A stretch of DNA of 64,000 nucleotides from Ampelocalamus luodianensis (lineage: Eukaryota > Streptophyta > Magnoliopsida > Poales > Poaceae), in the NCBI GenBank assembly GCA_036346255.1, contig CM070639.1, positions 31,836,165 through 31,900,164 on the forward strand. The letters run 5' to 3'. Below are positions 11,338-21,946 of the stretch, piece by piece; the stretch's first letter is position 1, and every line of letters starts with the position of its first letter. A program made the position numbers and the translations under genes. Under the pieces are notes generated by a model that ran no database searches, had not been told where the DNA came from, and was given only the letters and a program-made list of their open reading frames with translations.

Positions 11338-12489
11338 GAAAAGGGAGAGAGGAGAAGAAGAGGAGAGGAGCACCTCGTGGGGGAATTCAGTGGGCACACG
11401 TGTCTTCAAGGGTAATGAATGATTCCTCGCTGGTTAGATCGATTTAGATTCGTAATTTGCCATGATTAGGGAATCAACGTTCTGCTTCGATTGATTCTAG
11501 CTATCTGTCCACTACTTGTGTGTCAAGTTTCGTGTATTTAGAGTCCGAATTTGAGGATTTCGTCTCCTAAAGAATTGTAGGTCTCGTTATCAGCTTTCAA
11601 TAGGTTCAAAGATCACCCAAATCGTAGTTGTGGTTTAAAAGTCACGGTGATTTTACTGCTGCTGTCCAGAAAGTCTGACGAACTTGGGCAGTCGTCTTGT
11701 TCATTAATTTAGATTATGTTAAAGGCCGATTCAGGGATGTTGCTCAAAACATTTTTTTGTAGGTAATTCTATTAGCTTTCAGGATTGATAAAGAACACCC
11801 TTTTTGGATCGGTAGAACAAAAGTTATGTATGTTTCACTTTTTCTGTCCAGAATGTGTGTCAGATTCTGATGGTAGTTGTGAGCGGTGGGCTAAATTTTG
11901 TTAAATGCATAATCTGTGGGTTGAATCAACTAGACTTTTGAAGTTCATATTCTTAGCTTTTTAAATTGATAGAAAAAGCAATATTTGGTTCAGCCATTTA
12001 AAAGTTATAGCATTTCTTGTGCTGCTGTCCTTTCTGTCAGTCAGATTATAACTTTAGATTTTTCAACTGAATATTAGGCTCATCTGTGGGCAGAATTAGA
12101 GGATCCTACCAACTAAGTTATTGTAGATAATTTTGTTATCTTTGTAGAGAGTCTGAGATCACGCCGTTTCAAGTTTGACAGAAAAATTTATGAAGTTTTT
12201 AATACTGCTGTCTAGTATAGATTTCTGTTAGCATGTTGACTAGCTGGAGTAGATCAAGTGTTTAATCTTGGGTTGTGGGAAGACGATGTAGAGCACTGTG
12301 AGTAATATCTTGTTATGCATGTTTGATTGATGTTTAGTATCATTCATGGTTACCAGGTGGTGGTGAACCCCGGTGCTAGAGCGTTCCGCCATTTGCTTTC
12401 CGTCTCACGGTTGAGGCAAGTGCAAGTTGTAATAATGAATTGTTGTATTTTATACTAGTTGATTGCCATGATTTAATTATGAGGTTTTA
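11338..12489 (+). mobile_element. LTR-D, second part (leader)
   Basis: Continuation of LTR-D after the LTR-A insertion. Reverse-complemented LTR-A sequence is recognisable in order: 'tcttcaagggtaat', then 'cacggttgaggcaagt', then 'ttg(a)ttg(c/g)catgattt'. It ends where E2 begins at 12490. It contains degenerate repeats of about 180 bp (11657-12215). No gene is present; the rest of the LTR should lie beyond the far end of E2, outside the window. Confidence 0.75.
11657..12215 (+). repeat. Degenerate ~180-bp tandem repeats in the LTR-D leader
   Basis: A 'tgctgtcc(a/t)g' or 'ttctgtccag' phrase recurs near 11657, 11843, 12021 and 12205, preceded in two units by 'aaaagttat' and by a 'tagcttt..attgata' segment. 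Spacing is 178-186 bp. Related phrases with similar spacing occur in the E4 LTRs (24600-25130). Confidence 0.6.
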
Positions 12490-15316
12490 TGTTACCTCAT
12501 CTCCCTCTTTGCATTGGTGCCCTCACCGCCGGTTAGGATGCCGTCGTTTGCCGGCGAACCTCGGCCCGTGCGTGTCACTGGCTCGGTTGCCCACATGGCA
12601 GCCCAGGTGGCGCCAAGGTAGTCAGAGTCGAGATCCTAAGTTGGATCGACTTGCCTTCGGTAGGATCGAATTGTAGAATCGGTGATTCTACGGAATTATA
12701 AAAATACACATATTTAACATCTATAATATAAATTTGTATGATTCTTATATGGTTTACCACTTACTTATAATTGAAAAAGGGACAAAGCACTTTTTATCGC
12801 ACAACAGAAAAGCATAATGTTACTGACATGATTGGTAATATAATTCTGAACTACAGGAGAACAGCCAATGACCATGACTAGTTTACTACAATTACATGAG
12901 AAATGTTCACAACTTTTGTAAATCAATATCTAATTGCAACACTTGCATGTTCCTTAAAAGCAGCTAGACATACAGGAATAAAAATAGCTTATCATAGCTC
13001 AAGATTGCTCATGTCATAATATAGATATTTGTACTAGCATTACCACACTAATATTTAGAGTTTCATTCTCAGAAATTAATATCAATAAATTTTGCTCTAA
13101 AACAAAATATCAGCAAACCCTGACCTCTAAAAAAATCAAAAAAAAAATTGCAATTTTTTTTGTCCAAACGACTCTACTATGCGATTCTACACCATTCTAC
13201 GCAATTCTACGATTTGGATCGTGACTCTACCATGATTCTACCTTATTCCGATTCACGGTGTGATTTGGATCGACAGGCTGTCATGGGTTCGTAGAATCGT
13301 AAGACTCTAAGAGTAGGATCGTGATTCTAACAACCTTGGGTGGCGCCAAGTCAGCGCCACCTCAGCGCCCAAGTCCCACGTGGTGGCCCCCTCCTCATCT
13401 GCACATGTGTGCTTGTCAGCGCTTGCGTGGCAGCCCCACGTTGTGCCAAGTCACAGCCACGTCAGTTCTTTTGGATGCGTGGCAGTCCACGTGGAAACCA
13501 CATGGCATTTCCGGTTTTCCTTCAAGAAAATATTTCGGCCGAAAACAAAATCCTCAGTGCTGACATCATGCTGACGCAATAACCCGATTTTCCTTTACAA
13601 AAATAAATCCAAAAATCAGGAAAATCCTGGTTTTTATCATTTCATGTGTTTTCAAACTTTCGGGAGCCCGTTCGAGCTCCGATTCCAGTGATTCAAATTT
13701 ATAAATTCATCTAAATTCATTATCTTTCTGTTGGTACTTATTTGGCCTTTCTTGGATTTTATTTGGAAATTTTTGATTTATTTGGCTCGTTTCGCACATA
13801 TAGATTCCGGCGTTTCGGAAAAATTCTTAGAGCCGACGACCGAAGCATCTCAACTCTTCAACGAAGGTAAGTTGTAGACTTTTGATCATGCCATACACAC
13901 TTTATAAAAATTATATTGTTTTATATCAGCATGCATTGCTAGTTTTATATTAAATGGTTTTGGGAATAGCTAATTAACTAATTGCCATTATGCCTCTTTG
14001 GAAAATTTGAATGACATGTACCCTTGAACACCATAGGATGGGTTAATTTAGTTGGACATATTTTAGTACCAACTTGGGTATCATATATGCTTAAACATGC
14101 TTTAGCTATCCGATGGGGTTCATGATCACATGCTCATATGTTTAAACTTGACTCAATGAAATATGGAACTGTGGCGCGGCCACTGTTTTTAAAAGTTTGA
14201 TGTGTCATGGCAAGGGTTGCCATTTGGCCAGGTTGAACCAAAAATGATTTCATACTCAGGCGAATGATCGTGCAGTAAAGGGGATGTAGGAAGCACATTG
14301 GGATGAGGATGCTTCGCCTGAGTAGTCATTAAGGACTTAACTTTGTGCACCATTGATCTAGACCATACCGTACAACCACATGTCCAGGATGGGGTGGACC
14401 TGGCTGAATAATTAGTAATATGTTAATTTGGTTCTATTTGGGTTGTTGAATTGGCATAAGAGGACGCTGTTGTGGCGAATCCTTAGCAAGCTGAACCGGG
14501 TCAAGGCAGAGCTTTGTAAAATCCTTGTGATAATCACTTAGTCACAAGCCTTTGGAAGCGTGAAATGCCTGACAGTATAAGATGATTATCTCTTGTGGGT
14601 CAAGCTGTACAACCTCTATGGAGTGTAAAACTGTTCGAATAGCCATGTCCCCGTTTATGGATAATGCTTGGTGATTTCACACGAGGGGTAGATTTTCATA
14701 AAAATTGTTGGATTGGTGGTTTGGATGGAATGGTTGAGAAGTGAATGGTTCACTAGTTGTTTCAAATAACCTGATTACTTATGTATTAATCTTTTAAATT
14801 GTGTTTTTCAATCTACTTACCGTATTCACTATTAATGCCGCTTTCTGTAAAATAGCCATAAAGCTATCCTTGTCAAGCATTGCATGATATTATTTGCATA
14901 CTTTTTTCTACGACTTGCTGAGTACTTTAAAGTACTCACGGCTTTATGCCATTTGTTGATCAGTCACTAAAAAAGAACTAGGAAACTCAGAGTTCTATGA
15001 AGAGGTGTACTTCAAAGACTATGCGAATTAGGTCATGTCCTCCACTAGATTGTTGTGGGCATGTCGGATGGCTACCACGAGATATTTTGGTTCCACCGCA
15101 AGTTACCTTTTCTTGTCAAGCCCTACGTGGCAAACTTTGTCAGACTTGACAATAAGATCCTTTTGCTACTAAATGATATTAATTTGTCTGCTTCATCTTT
15201 ATCTTGTTGTGTGGTTATGATTACATCACTGTTGTAACTGTGTGAGCTAGCTACTGATATGGGACTAGTTTAGAATACACAGAGGGTCTTAGAGTTGTAT
15301 ATCCGAGGTCCTAACA
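12490..15316 (+). mobile_element. E2: 5' LTR with an embedded hAT-like element
   Basis: Starts TGTTACC and ends CTAACA, four bases before a primer site. Homology to LTR-D ends just left of 12490, which supports the start. Length is about 2.1 kb without the inserted hAT-like element. It carries the conserved core CTGTTCGAATAG at 14631-14642 and the perfect palindrome GAGTACTTTAAAGTACTC at 14920-14937. The GC-rich segment at 13340-13500, with many 'gccacgt' and 'cacgtgg' motifs, is the probable promoter region. The other LTR lies beyond the window. Confidence 0.75.
12614..13338. mobile_element. hAT-like non-autonomous DNA transposon, 8-bp TSD
   Basis: The two ends form an imperfect terminal inverted repeat of about 25 bp: CAAGGTAGTCAGAGTC at the left, and CAAGGTTGTTAGAATC read inward from the right, both then reaching GATCCTA. 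The 8-bp sequence GGTGGCGC flanks it at 12606-12613 and 13339-13346. An 8-bp duplication and CAAGG-type ends fit the hAT superfamily. No transposase is present; the interior holds several 'gtagaatc/gattctac' inverted motifs. Confidence 0.72.
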
Positions 15317-15320
15317 GAGA

Positions 15321-15333
15321 TGGCATCAGAGCC
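15321..15333 (+). other. E2 primer binding site
   Basis: TGGCATCAGAGCC, one mismatch from the tRNA-iMet type site TGGTATCAGAGC, four bases after the LTR end. Its orientation fixes E2 as a plus-strand element. Confidence 0.8.
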
Positions 15334-15849
15334 ATATCGACTGTAGGACGTAACCATAGTTAGCACGATCGTTTAGTCAAAAATTCAAAATTTATTTTAT
15401 AAATCAAATCAAGAGATAACATGAGTAGTTATTCTTCTCTCACCTTACTCTATTCTTCTCTAATCTTATTCTAATCTTTCCCCCATATCATCCATAAGTT
15501 CTTGTATCGTATCCTTTCTGAAACTCTGTTTCTGAATTCGAACTGATCATTCTCACTTCAGTAATCCCTATAGGATCGAGCCCTACTTCATGTCGACCGC
15601 CCATATAAGTTAGATTAGTAGTAGCCCTTCTCAGTTTTAGTATCGTTTAGTCCGAGTAATAGGATCTTCTGCTTAAGTTTTGATGCTTCTTAATAGCTTT
15701 TCGACTATTTGTTCTTCGGGTTTAACCGACCTTTCCCCAGTTAGGTGGTTCCGTCTTCCTCTCTTGTTCTTTCTTGTCTATTGTGCTTTTCCCTCTCATC
15801 TATCGTGATTTCTTCTTCTCGTCTATTAAACCTAGGAAGATTTGTTTCA
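15334..15849 (+). mobile_element. E2 untranslated leader
   Basis: AT-rich and pyrimidine-rich leader between primer site and gag. I see no gene; a short open frame starting at 15745 overlaps the leader and continues in the gag frame downstream. Confidence 0.6.
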
Positions 15850-16922
15850 AATGGTTTAGACTCGCAACACCCAAGTCAAGCTGATCTCGTGGATCTCAAT
15901 ACACCACCACCCCCTCCGGCCGCAATGGCAGATTAGGGTCTGGGTCAGTTCATGGCAGCCTAGACACAGTTGATGAATGCTATGATGCAAAACATGAATC
16001 AGATGATGAATCAGCAGATCCAGACTACAGCTACCCTAGTCACAATGTTGAACAAGAACAACCAAGCAGCTGCCATGCAACCACCACCACCACCAGCTTT
16101 TCCTCAGTCAAGGCTAGCAGAGTTCATGAGGACCCATCCACCTACCTTCTCTAGCTCCTCTAAGCCATTGGACGCAGATGACTGGCTGCACTCGATAGAG
16201 AAGAAGCTCACCATTGCCCGATGTGACGACCGTGAGAAGGTTCTATATGCCACGCACCAACTTGAAGGAACCGCCGCAGAATGGTGAGCAAATTACTGTG
16301 CCACCCATGAAAACCACTAGAACATCAGTTGGGCCGAGTTTTCCGGAGCTTTTCGCCACTCTCATATTTCTGATGGAAAGGTGGAAATGAAGAAGAATGA
16401 GTTTCGTGAGCTGCAACAAGGGAACATGTCAGCGAGTGAGTACCTTAACAAGTTCACTTAACTCTCACGATATGCCCAAGAGGACGTTGCCACAGATGAC
16501 GCACGTCAGAAGCGTTTTAAGTAAGGACTCAACCCTAGCTTAAAGGTCCAAGTCATTGGCAACGACTATGCAGATTTTCGGCATCTGGTAAACAAGGCCA
16601 TGTTCATAGAGAAATCTCATCGTGAGCTCGAAGAATCTTGTAAAAGGAAGATGATGCAACATGGTGCTCACCAAAATGATCCACAGAGAGCCAAAATGAA
16701 TGTGCAACACACTGCTCATTTTGCCCTCCTGTCGCATTCAAGACTCCTGCAACATCACCTCGCCCATCTACTCCAGGATTCCGCAGCTTTGGCAACAACA
16801 ACAACCAGCCGCCAGGAGCCGACAATCATGCTGCAAGAATTACTTGTTTCAACTGTCAGCAGCTGGGGCATTACGCCAGCAATTGCCCACAGAAGCAAGG
16901 TCCATCCCCTGTTAGATTCAAC
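15850..16922 (+). pseudogene. gag: E2 gag (nucleocapsid precursor), broken by many stops
   Basis: Gag packages element RNA into cytoplasmic particles. Seen here: an ATG at 15850 followed by a MV-stop-TRNT start, then a proline run, a Met/Gln-rich stretch, the core 'AEFMRTHPPTFSS..LDADDWL..IEKKL' (about 16117-16220), 'EGTAAEW', 'SEYLNKFT' and a CX2CX4HX4C zinc knuckle (CFNC...H....C, 16844-16886). In-frame stops occur at about 15856, 15934, 15961, 16285, 16318, 16459 and 16522. Each can be explained by a single transition from CAG, CAA or TGG. Small frame shifts separate the start, the core and the knuckle. The product is not functional; the family assignment is secure. Confidence 0.88.
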
Positions 16923-17183
16923 TTGGGAGCTACTCTAGCCAGAACCCCTATGCCAGGAACTGGACGTGTGAACCATGTCACGGTGCTAGGTAAGTTCCTA
17001 GTAAATTCAGCACCTGCTACTGTTTTATTTGATTATGGAGATTCGCATTCGTTTGTTTCTTGGATTTTTGCTGCAAAGCATCAGTTGAAGGTTTCAACTC
17101 TTAAAACTACTTTGTTGGTTCAATCCTCCGGTTCAGAGTTGAGTACGAACCAGGGTTGCCCACAAGTTAAAGTGGTCATAGAA
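16923..17183 (+). pseudogene. E2 aspartic protease, first part
   Basis: Retroviral-type protease that would cleave Gag-Pol. Seen: 'VLGKFLVNSAPATVLFD', then YGDSHSF where the family has DSGA(S/T)HSF. The catalytic Asp is kept, but the Ser and Ala of the active-site triad region are replaced, so the site is probably dead. The frame runs up to TAGAA (17179-17183), where E3 is inserted, and resumes at 22722 with 'GVGF.ANL'. Confidence 0.82.
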
Positions 17184-18262
17184 TGTCAGACCCCTAGGCG
17201 TGGAATACCCGAAGACCCTATTTGTATTTTGTGCTAGTCCCTGGATCAGTAGCTAGCACACACATTCACAACCTTTGGTATTCACAACCATACATACACA
17301 TGCTAAAGTGAGTAAAAGGGTACTCTACTTAAGCTATTATAAGTTTACTACAATCACGGTCGACCGTCCAAATAAAAGCAGTCATCAGAGTAAAACAAAT
17401 AACAGCGGAAGACTTAATGAAGTAGAAAAATCCAACGGCATGCCCATCCGATCCCGTAGGCAACCGACAAGGAACAAGGCCTAGGTAGACCCATCACCGA
17501 ACCCTTCGGTGCTGCACGCAAAGAACTCGTCGTCTGGAGTCGGCTCCTCTGCAAACTCTAAACAAACAACAATAGCAAGATTGAGTACTTGTGTACCAGC
17601 AAGACTTCTAGTGTATTGTAAAAATTATATTAGATGCAATCTGTCAAATGAAAAGGCTCTACCTTACAAGTTATTTTGTTCAAAGCCAGATTTATTTGCA
17701 ATAATCATAAGTAATAATTTGTAACAAAATTTGAAAGAGCAGTAAGAGTAAGTACATGACAGTAAGTAAAGTATTGTATCAAAATAACAACAACACCTGC
17801 AACCCTAATCGGTTGTAAGCAAAAATATAATCATGTTTAGCCATAGAAATGGCACTGACAAATTCGTGTTCAATCATAGAAATGGCAGTCCTGCTATAGA
17901 CATAGCAATGCTATAAACATAGCAGTCCAGCCATAGAAATGGTAGTTAACTCAACAAATGAAAACCCCATGTCATTACCCCAATCTTTTGTGACAAAATA
18001 GTTTAGAAAACAAAGCTACTGCCGTACCAGCCGCACTAAGCATGCTCATGACCGCGAGCACGGCTATTCGAATAGTTTACCACTCTGCAGAGGCGTACGA
18101 CTTTACCCATAGTATGCGGTATTCCAGTTGCCTGGAATATCTCTAGTTTGTTCGACATCCACCAATACCACTGCTCACTACCGAAGGTAATTAGTCTAGA
18201 GTTCGCGACGCATCCTTTACATTGTCTAGCCCTAACCTTGCACTGGCCCTACGAATCGTCAT

Positions 18263-18444
18263 CCTCATTCTCCCACAGATAGAAACCTGCAGAATGAGGA
18301 CCCTCACTCGTCGGATAAAACCCGTCGAGTGAGTCCCTCACTTGCCCGGATAGAAACCCGTCAAGTGAGTCCATCACTTGCCCGGATAGAAACCTGTCAA
18401 GTGAATCCCTCACTTCGCTTGGATTGAAACCCGTCGAAGTGAGG
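18263..18444 (-). repeat. Five tandem stem-loops with differing stems (E3 LTR)
   Basis: Stem-loops span 18263-18299 (CCTCATTCT/AGAATGAGG), 18303-18333 (CTCACTCG/CGAGTGAG), 18337-18369 (CTCACTTG/CAAGTGAG), 18374-18404 (TCACTTG/CAAGTGA) and 18408-18444 (CCTCACTTCG/CGAAGTGAGG). The loops are alike (ggata(g)aaacccgt with small changes). Stem sequence varies, but both arms always match. Spacing is 34-40 bp. Confidence 0.9.
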
Positions 18445-19734
18445 CATCCGCAGTTGTGTCAGTATCCTATCATTCGGCATGCGCGCACTACTTCTGCCTG
18501 TTGTCATGCAAGGCTAGGATTTTGATAACTTAGTTAGCTACGGCTACCCCACCCTAGCACATATGGTTGTACGATTAGGTCTTAGTCCTGGATTTGCTAG
18601 CTTAAGTCCTTAGTCGACTACGGGCGAGATTCTCCACCCAAGCTACTAGTGAGTCAAAATCCTCACTTAAACAGAATACGTTATAACTCGCCCGCGTCTA
18701 AAAACTAATTTTTCATTTTATTTTCATACAAAATAACAAAGTTATCTCCTTTTATTTTCAAAATATCCCAACTTCACAAATTATCATATTATCTTTTATC
18801 AGTTCTTCGAAAAATCTATCGTTCTAGTTGCGTTTGTGCGATAATCGCACTAAAAAAATCCTCAAATGACTTTATATATTGTCTAACCTATATTCTAATG
18901 GTTACAATAGTAAGGGATCAATATTACAAGGAGATATATGCAACAAATAGGATTACAACTACCGATTTCCTATTCATAGCATTTTCATACACAACATACA
19001 TGCATGCATAATAGATTTTTCAAAACAAAGTACAATAATTAAAATACTAGGATCAACATGATCAAAGGAGGTGCTTGCCTTGCTCTTGCTTATGTTGTTC
19101 ATAGAGTAAGGTCTCTTGATCATCAATAATCTTGCTTGCGAATTCCGACGTCTATTCGAAAGAACCAAAAACAAAATACAAACGAAGGAATAAATTCAAT
19201 AGTAAGAAAAACCAAATATTCTTGTATATTATTATAGAGAATGATTTTATATGAATTTAACAAAAATATTCATTTAATTCCAAGTTTGTAAGTGAAAGTT
19301 ATTAGCGTTTTGATTTGCATTGATTTGTTAAATCTTGAAAATAGATAAAAGTGATGCTGAGAGTTTATTTTCTGAAATTTTATGCTTTCCATTAGTAGGT
19401 TACTTGTTGTTCTCATATTATTCTTATCCTCTTATTTTCTTTGCCTAATCAAAGCTCTCTTTGATTAATTAGTTCATTAACCCATTGGTTGTTTCACTGT
19501 TGGTTTTGGAGAGTCATAATCATGCTTGTTTTCAGAAATGGTTACCGCTGTTAGATGAATGCCCAGAGGCTAATTGCTTCAAGAAAATTTCCAGCTACTT
19601 GTGTTAGTCATGACATTAGTCTATTGTTATCTTTAGCTATTCTCATATCATAATCTTTGTTTATATATCTTACAAATAGAAAATATTTGCACTGAAGTAC
19701 TAATTCCTACAATTTTCAACTTCAGAGTTGTTAA

Positions 19735-21100
19735 ATCATTTGAGTGACCTAAGTAACATCCATAATATTTTCTAGTAGTAGATGGTTTGCTTTTATTTAA
19801 CCTTTAATTGCCTAGGTTAATCATCTTACATTATTTTATTAATCACTTAACTATTTAGCTTACTAACAGATTAGGGTTGGTTGTTAAACAGTTACATGAA
19901 CTATTTTTTTTTCAGATTAGGGTGTTCCCTTTAGGTCAATCCTTAAGGGCTAATAAAAACCTCAAAATCCCTAACCACTTGTATTAGTGAGGTCATGAGC
20001 TCCTTGTCAAATCTAATTCTCTACAGATTTTCCTTACTACTCATACATTCATTTAACCTTCGTTCATGTATTCCAAAGTGAGGAGTTATCATGAGAATGA
20101 GTATTTGTTAACTATACTTCTCACTTAATTCAATCATCCTTTTGGTCAAACATATATGAGTGTCTTAACAGTGATTTAAAAGGTTTACTAGCTTACTGTC
20201 TTTTCAGATTTTCACTTAGTACTTCTCTGTCCATTCAACTGACAAAAGAGTAGTTTTATGAACCAAAAGTGCTAATGGCTAACTTCCTTCGAACAAAAAA
20301 TTTCAGATTTGGTTAAGTTATTTGAGTGAACAAATGGACAGCCATAACACTTGTTAGCATTTGATAATTGGTTTTGCAAATGGGTTTTACTGACACTTCA
20401 ATTTTTCTCCTAATCCTCTTCTTAGTTCTTACATTTCAGAGTGCTGATTTAAGTTGAGAAGAATTGTTGATTAACTAATTCTAATATTCATTTAAGCAAT
20501 TCTTTTGAGTGATCACTTAGCTCATCACAACACTTAGCAAAAGTGCAAATTTGACAAATGATTTCCTAAGTACTTGTATTAGAAAGGAGAGTAGCTTACT
20601 GTCAATTTCATCTATCTTCTTACTACCTCCCCTGTTCATTCAACAGACAACACACAATAATTCTGAAATGGAGTGATACTGTCTAAACTCTTCTCAATTT
20701 CAATCTTCATTTTTTGCTAAACCATTTCAGTGATCTAAATGCCATCCATAATGTTGGTTAGCATTAGACAGTTGGCTTTGGAAGTGAGTTCTCCTGACCA
20801 TTCAATCTTTCTCCTACTCTTCTCTGTTCATACAGTTCAATTTGAGAAAATATGTGTGGTTGTTAACTAGACTTCTTACTAAACCCCAACATTCATTTGT
20901 TAAGTGATTCAACAACCATTACAAATGTTTATTAGCCAACTGAAATTAGATTTTTATTTACCACTTCTCTGTTCATATATGGTTCATATATGTTATAACA
21001 AACAAACTTTCTGAAATAAAATGCTACTGGTTACTTCCTTCAAACATCAAGTTTCAAATTGGTTAGTTTATTTGAGTGACCTATTTGACATTCAAAATGT
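19735..21100 (-). repeat. Degenerate ~180-bp repeats in the E3 leader
   Basis: A '(g)agtgacctaa.tgacatccataatgtttgttagc' type phrase recurs near 19740, 20325, 20508, 20728, 20903 and 21074. Most intervals are 171-220 bp. The copies are strongly diverged. The block is AT-rich and has no coding potential. Confidence 0.55.
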
Positions 21101-21938
21101 TTGTTAGCAGTAAGGGGTTTGATTCATATGAGTGGGTCCCATGTTCAGTGAGATAGAGGCTTATGCCCAGAGGGCTTAAGTGACAGAACACAGGAGGCTC
21201 AGGCCAGTTTGGAGCGGCGACCATCGCTGGTAATGGGGTAATGGTGAGGTGATGGATACAGCCAAAATGGAGTGCCAAGGGGTCAATGAACCTAGGGGAT
21301 GTCTTGGCACGGTCGAAGATGCACCAGAGCGGGCGTGTGGCGGCAGCAGGTGGCCGGCCGTGGAGGCGAAATGGCGCCGGCGGCGTAGAGTGGAGTTGGG
21401 GAAAAAAAGGAGGGAGCATGGGCACTAGTAGGTCAAGGGGAACTCACCGGTGTGCTCGGTGGAGGCGGAGATGACCGGAGTTGGGCTGGTGGCGTGAACT
21501 AACGGCGGCACGAGGAGACCAATGGCGGCAGTGACCTGGGGAGAAAGAGAGAGTGGGTGAGTGATGGGGAGAGGTATAGGGATGTCTAGGGATGCCCATG
21601 GAGAAAGGAATCAAGCTCGGGCTTGTTGTAGAGGAAGTAGCGGCGGTGGAGGCGAATTTGGTCAGAGCTGAGGAAGAACACTCGTGCGTAGCTCCTCGGT
21701 GGACGAATCCAGAAATTTCTTGAGGGTTAGGTTCCTGGGGATGTGGGATGCGCTGTGACGCAATTGGTAGTGGCTGGAGATCGTCGGCGCGGCCAGAACG
21801 ACGACAAGTAGCTCGGCGGTACTGCTGGTTTCAGGAATGGCATTCAGGGCTTCTAGCTCGTTTTGGTTTGGAGAAGAGATAAATGGAGAGGGGAGTTGGG
21901 GAAGATGAAGAAGAGGGTTAGAGGCACTCGGTACTCGG

Positions 21939-21946
21939 TTTATATA
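21939..21946 (-). promoter_or_regulatory. TATA box of the E3 LTR
   Basis: TATATAAA on the minus strand followed by CCGAG, between a GC-rich upstream segment and a purine/pyrimidine-rich leader. Position inside the LTR agrees with a core promoter reading right to left. Confidence 0.55.

Noticed and set aside
18263..18444. CRISPR-like repeat array
   Set aside because: Plant retrotransposon context, no cas genes, units are contiguous self-complementary hairpins without unique spacers.
18300..18444. Hammerhead ribozyme suggested by GAAAC segments in the loops
   Set aside because: The CTGATGA core is absent on either strand near these segments, so a retrozyme-type ribozyme is not supported.
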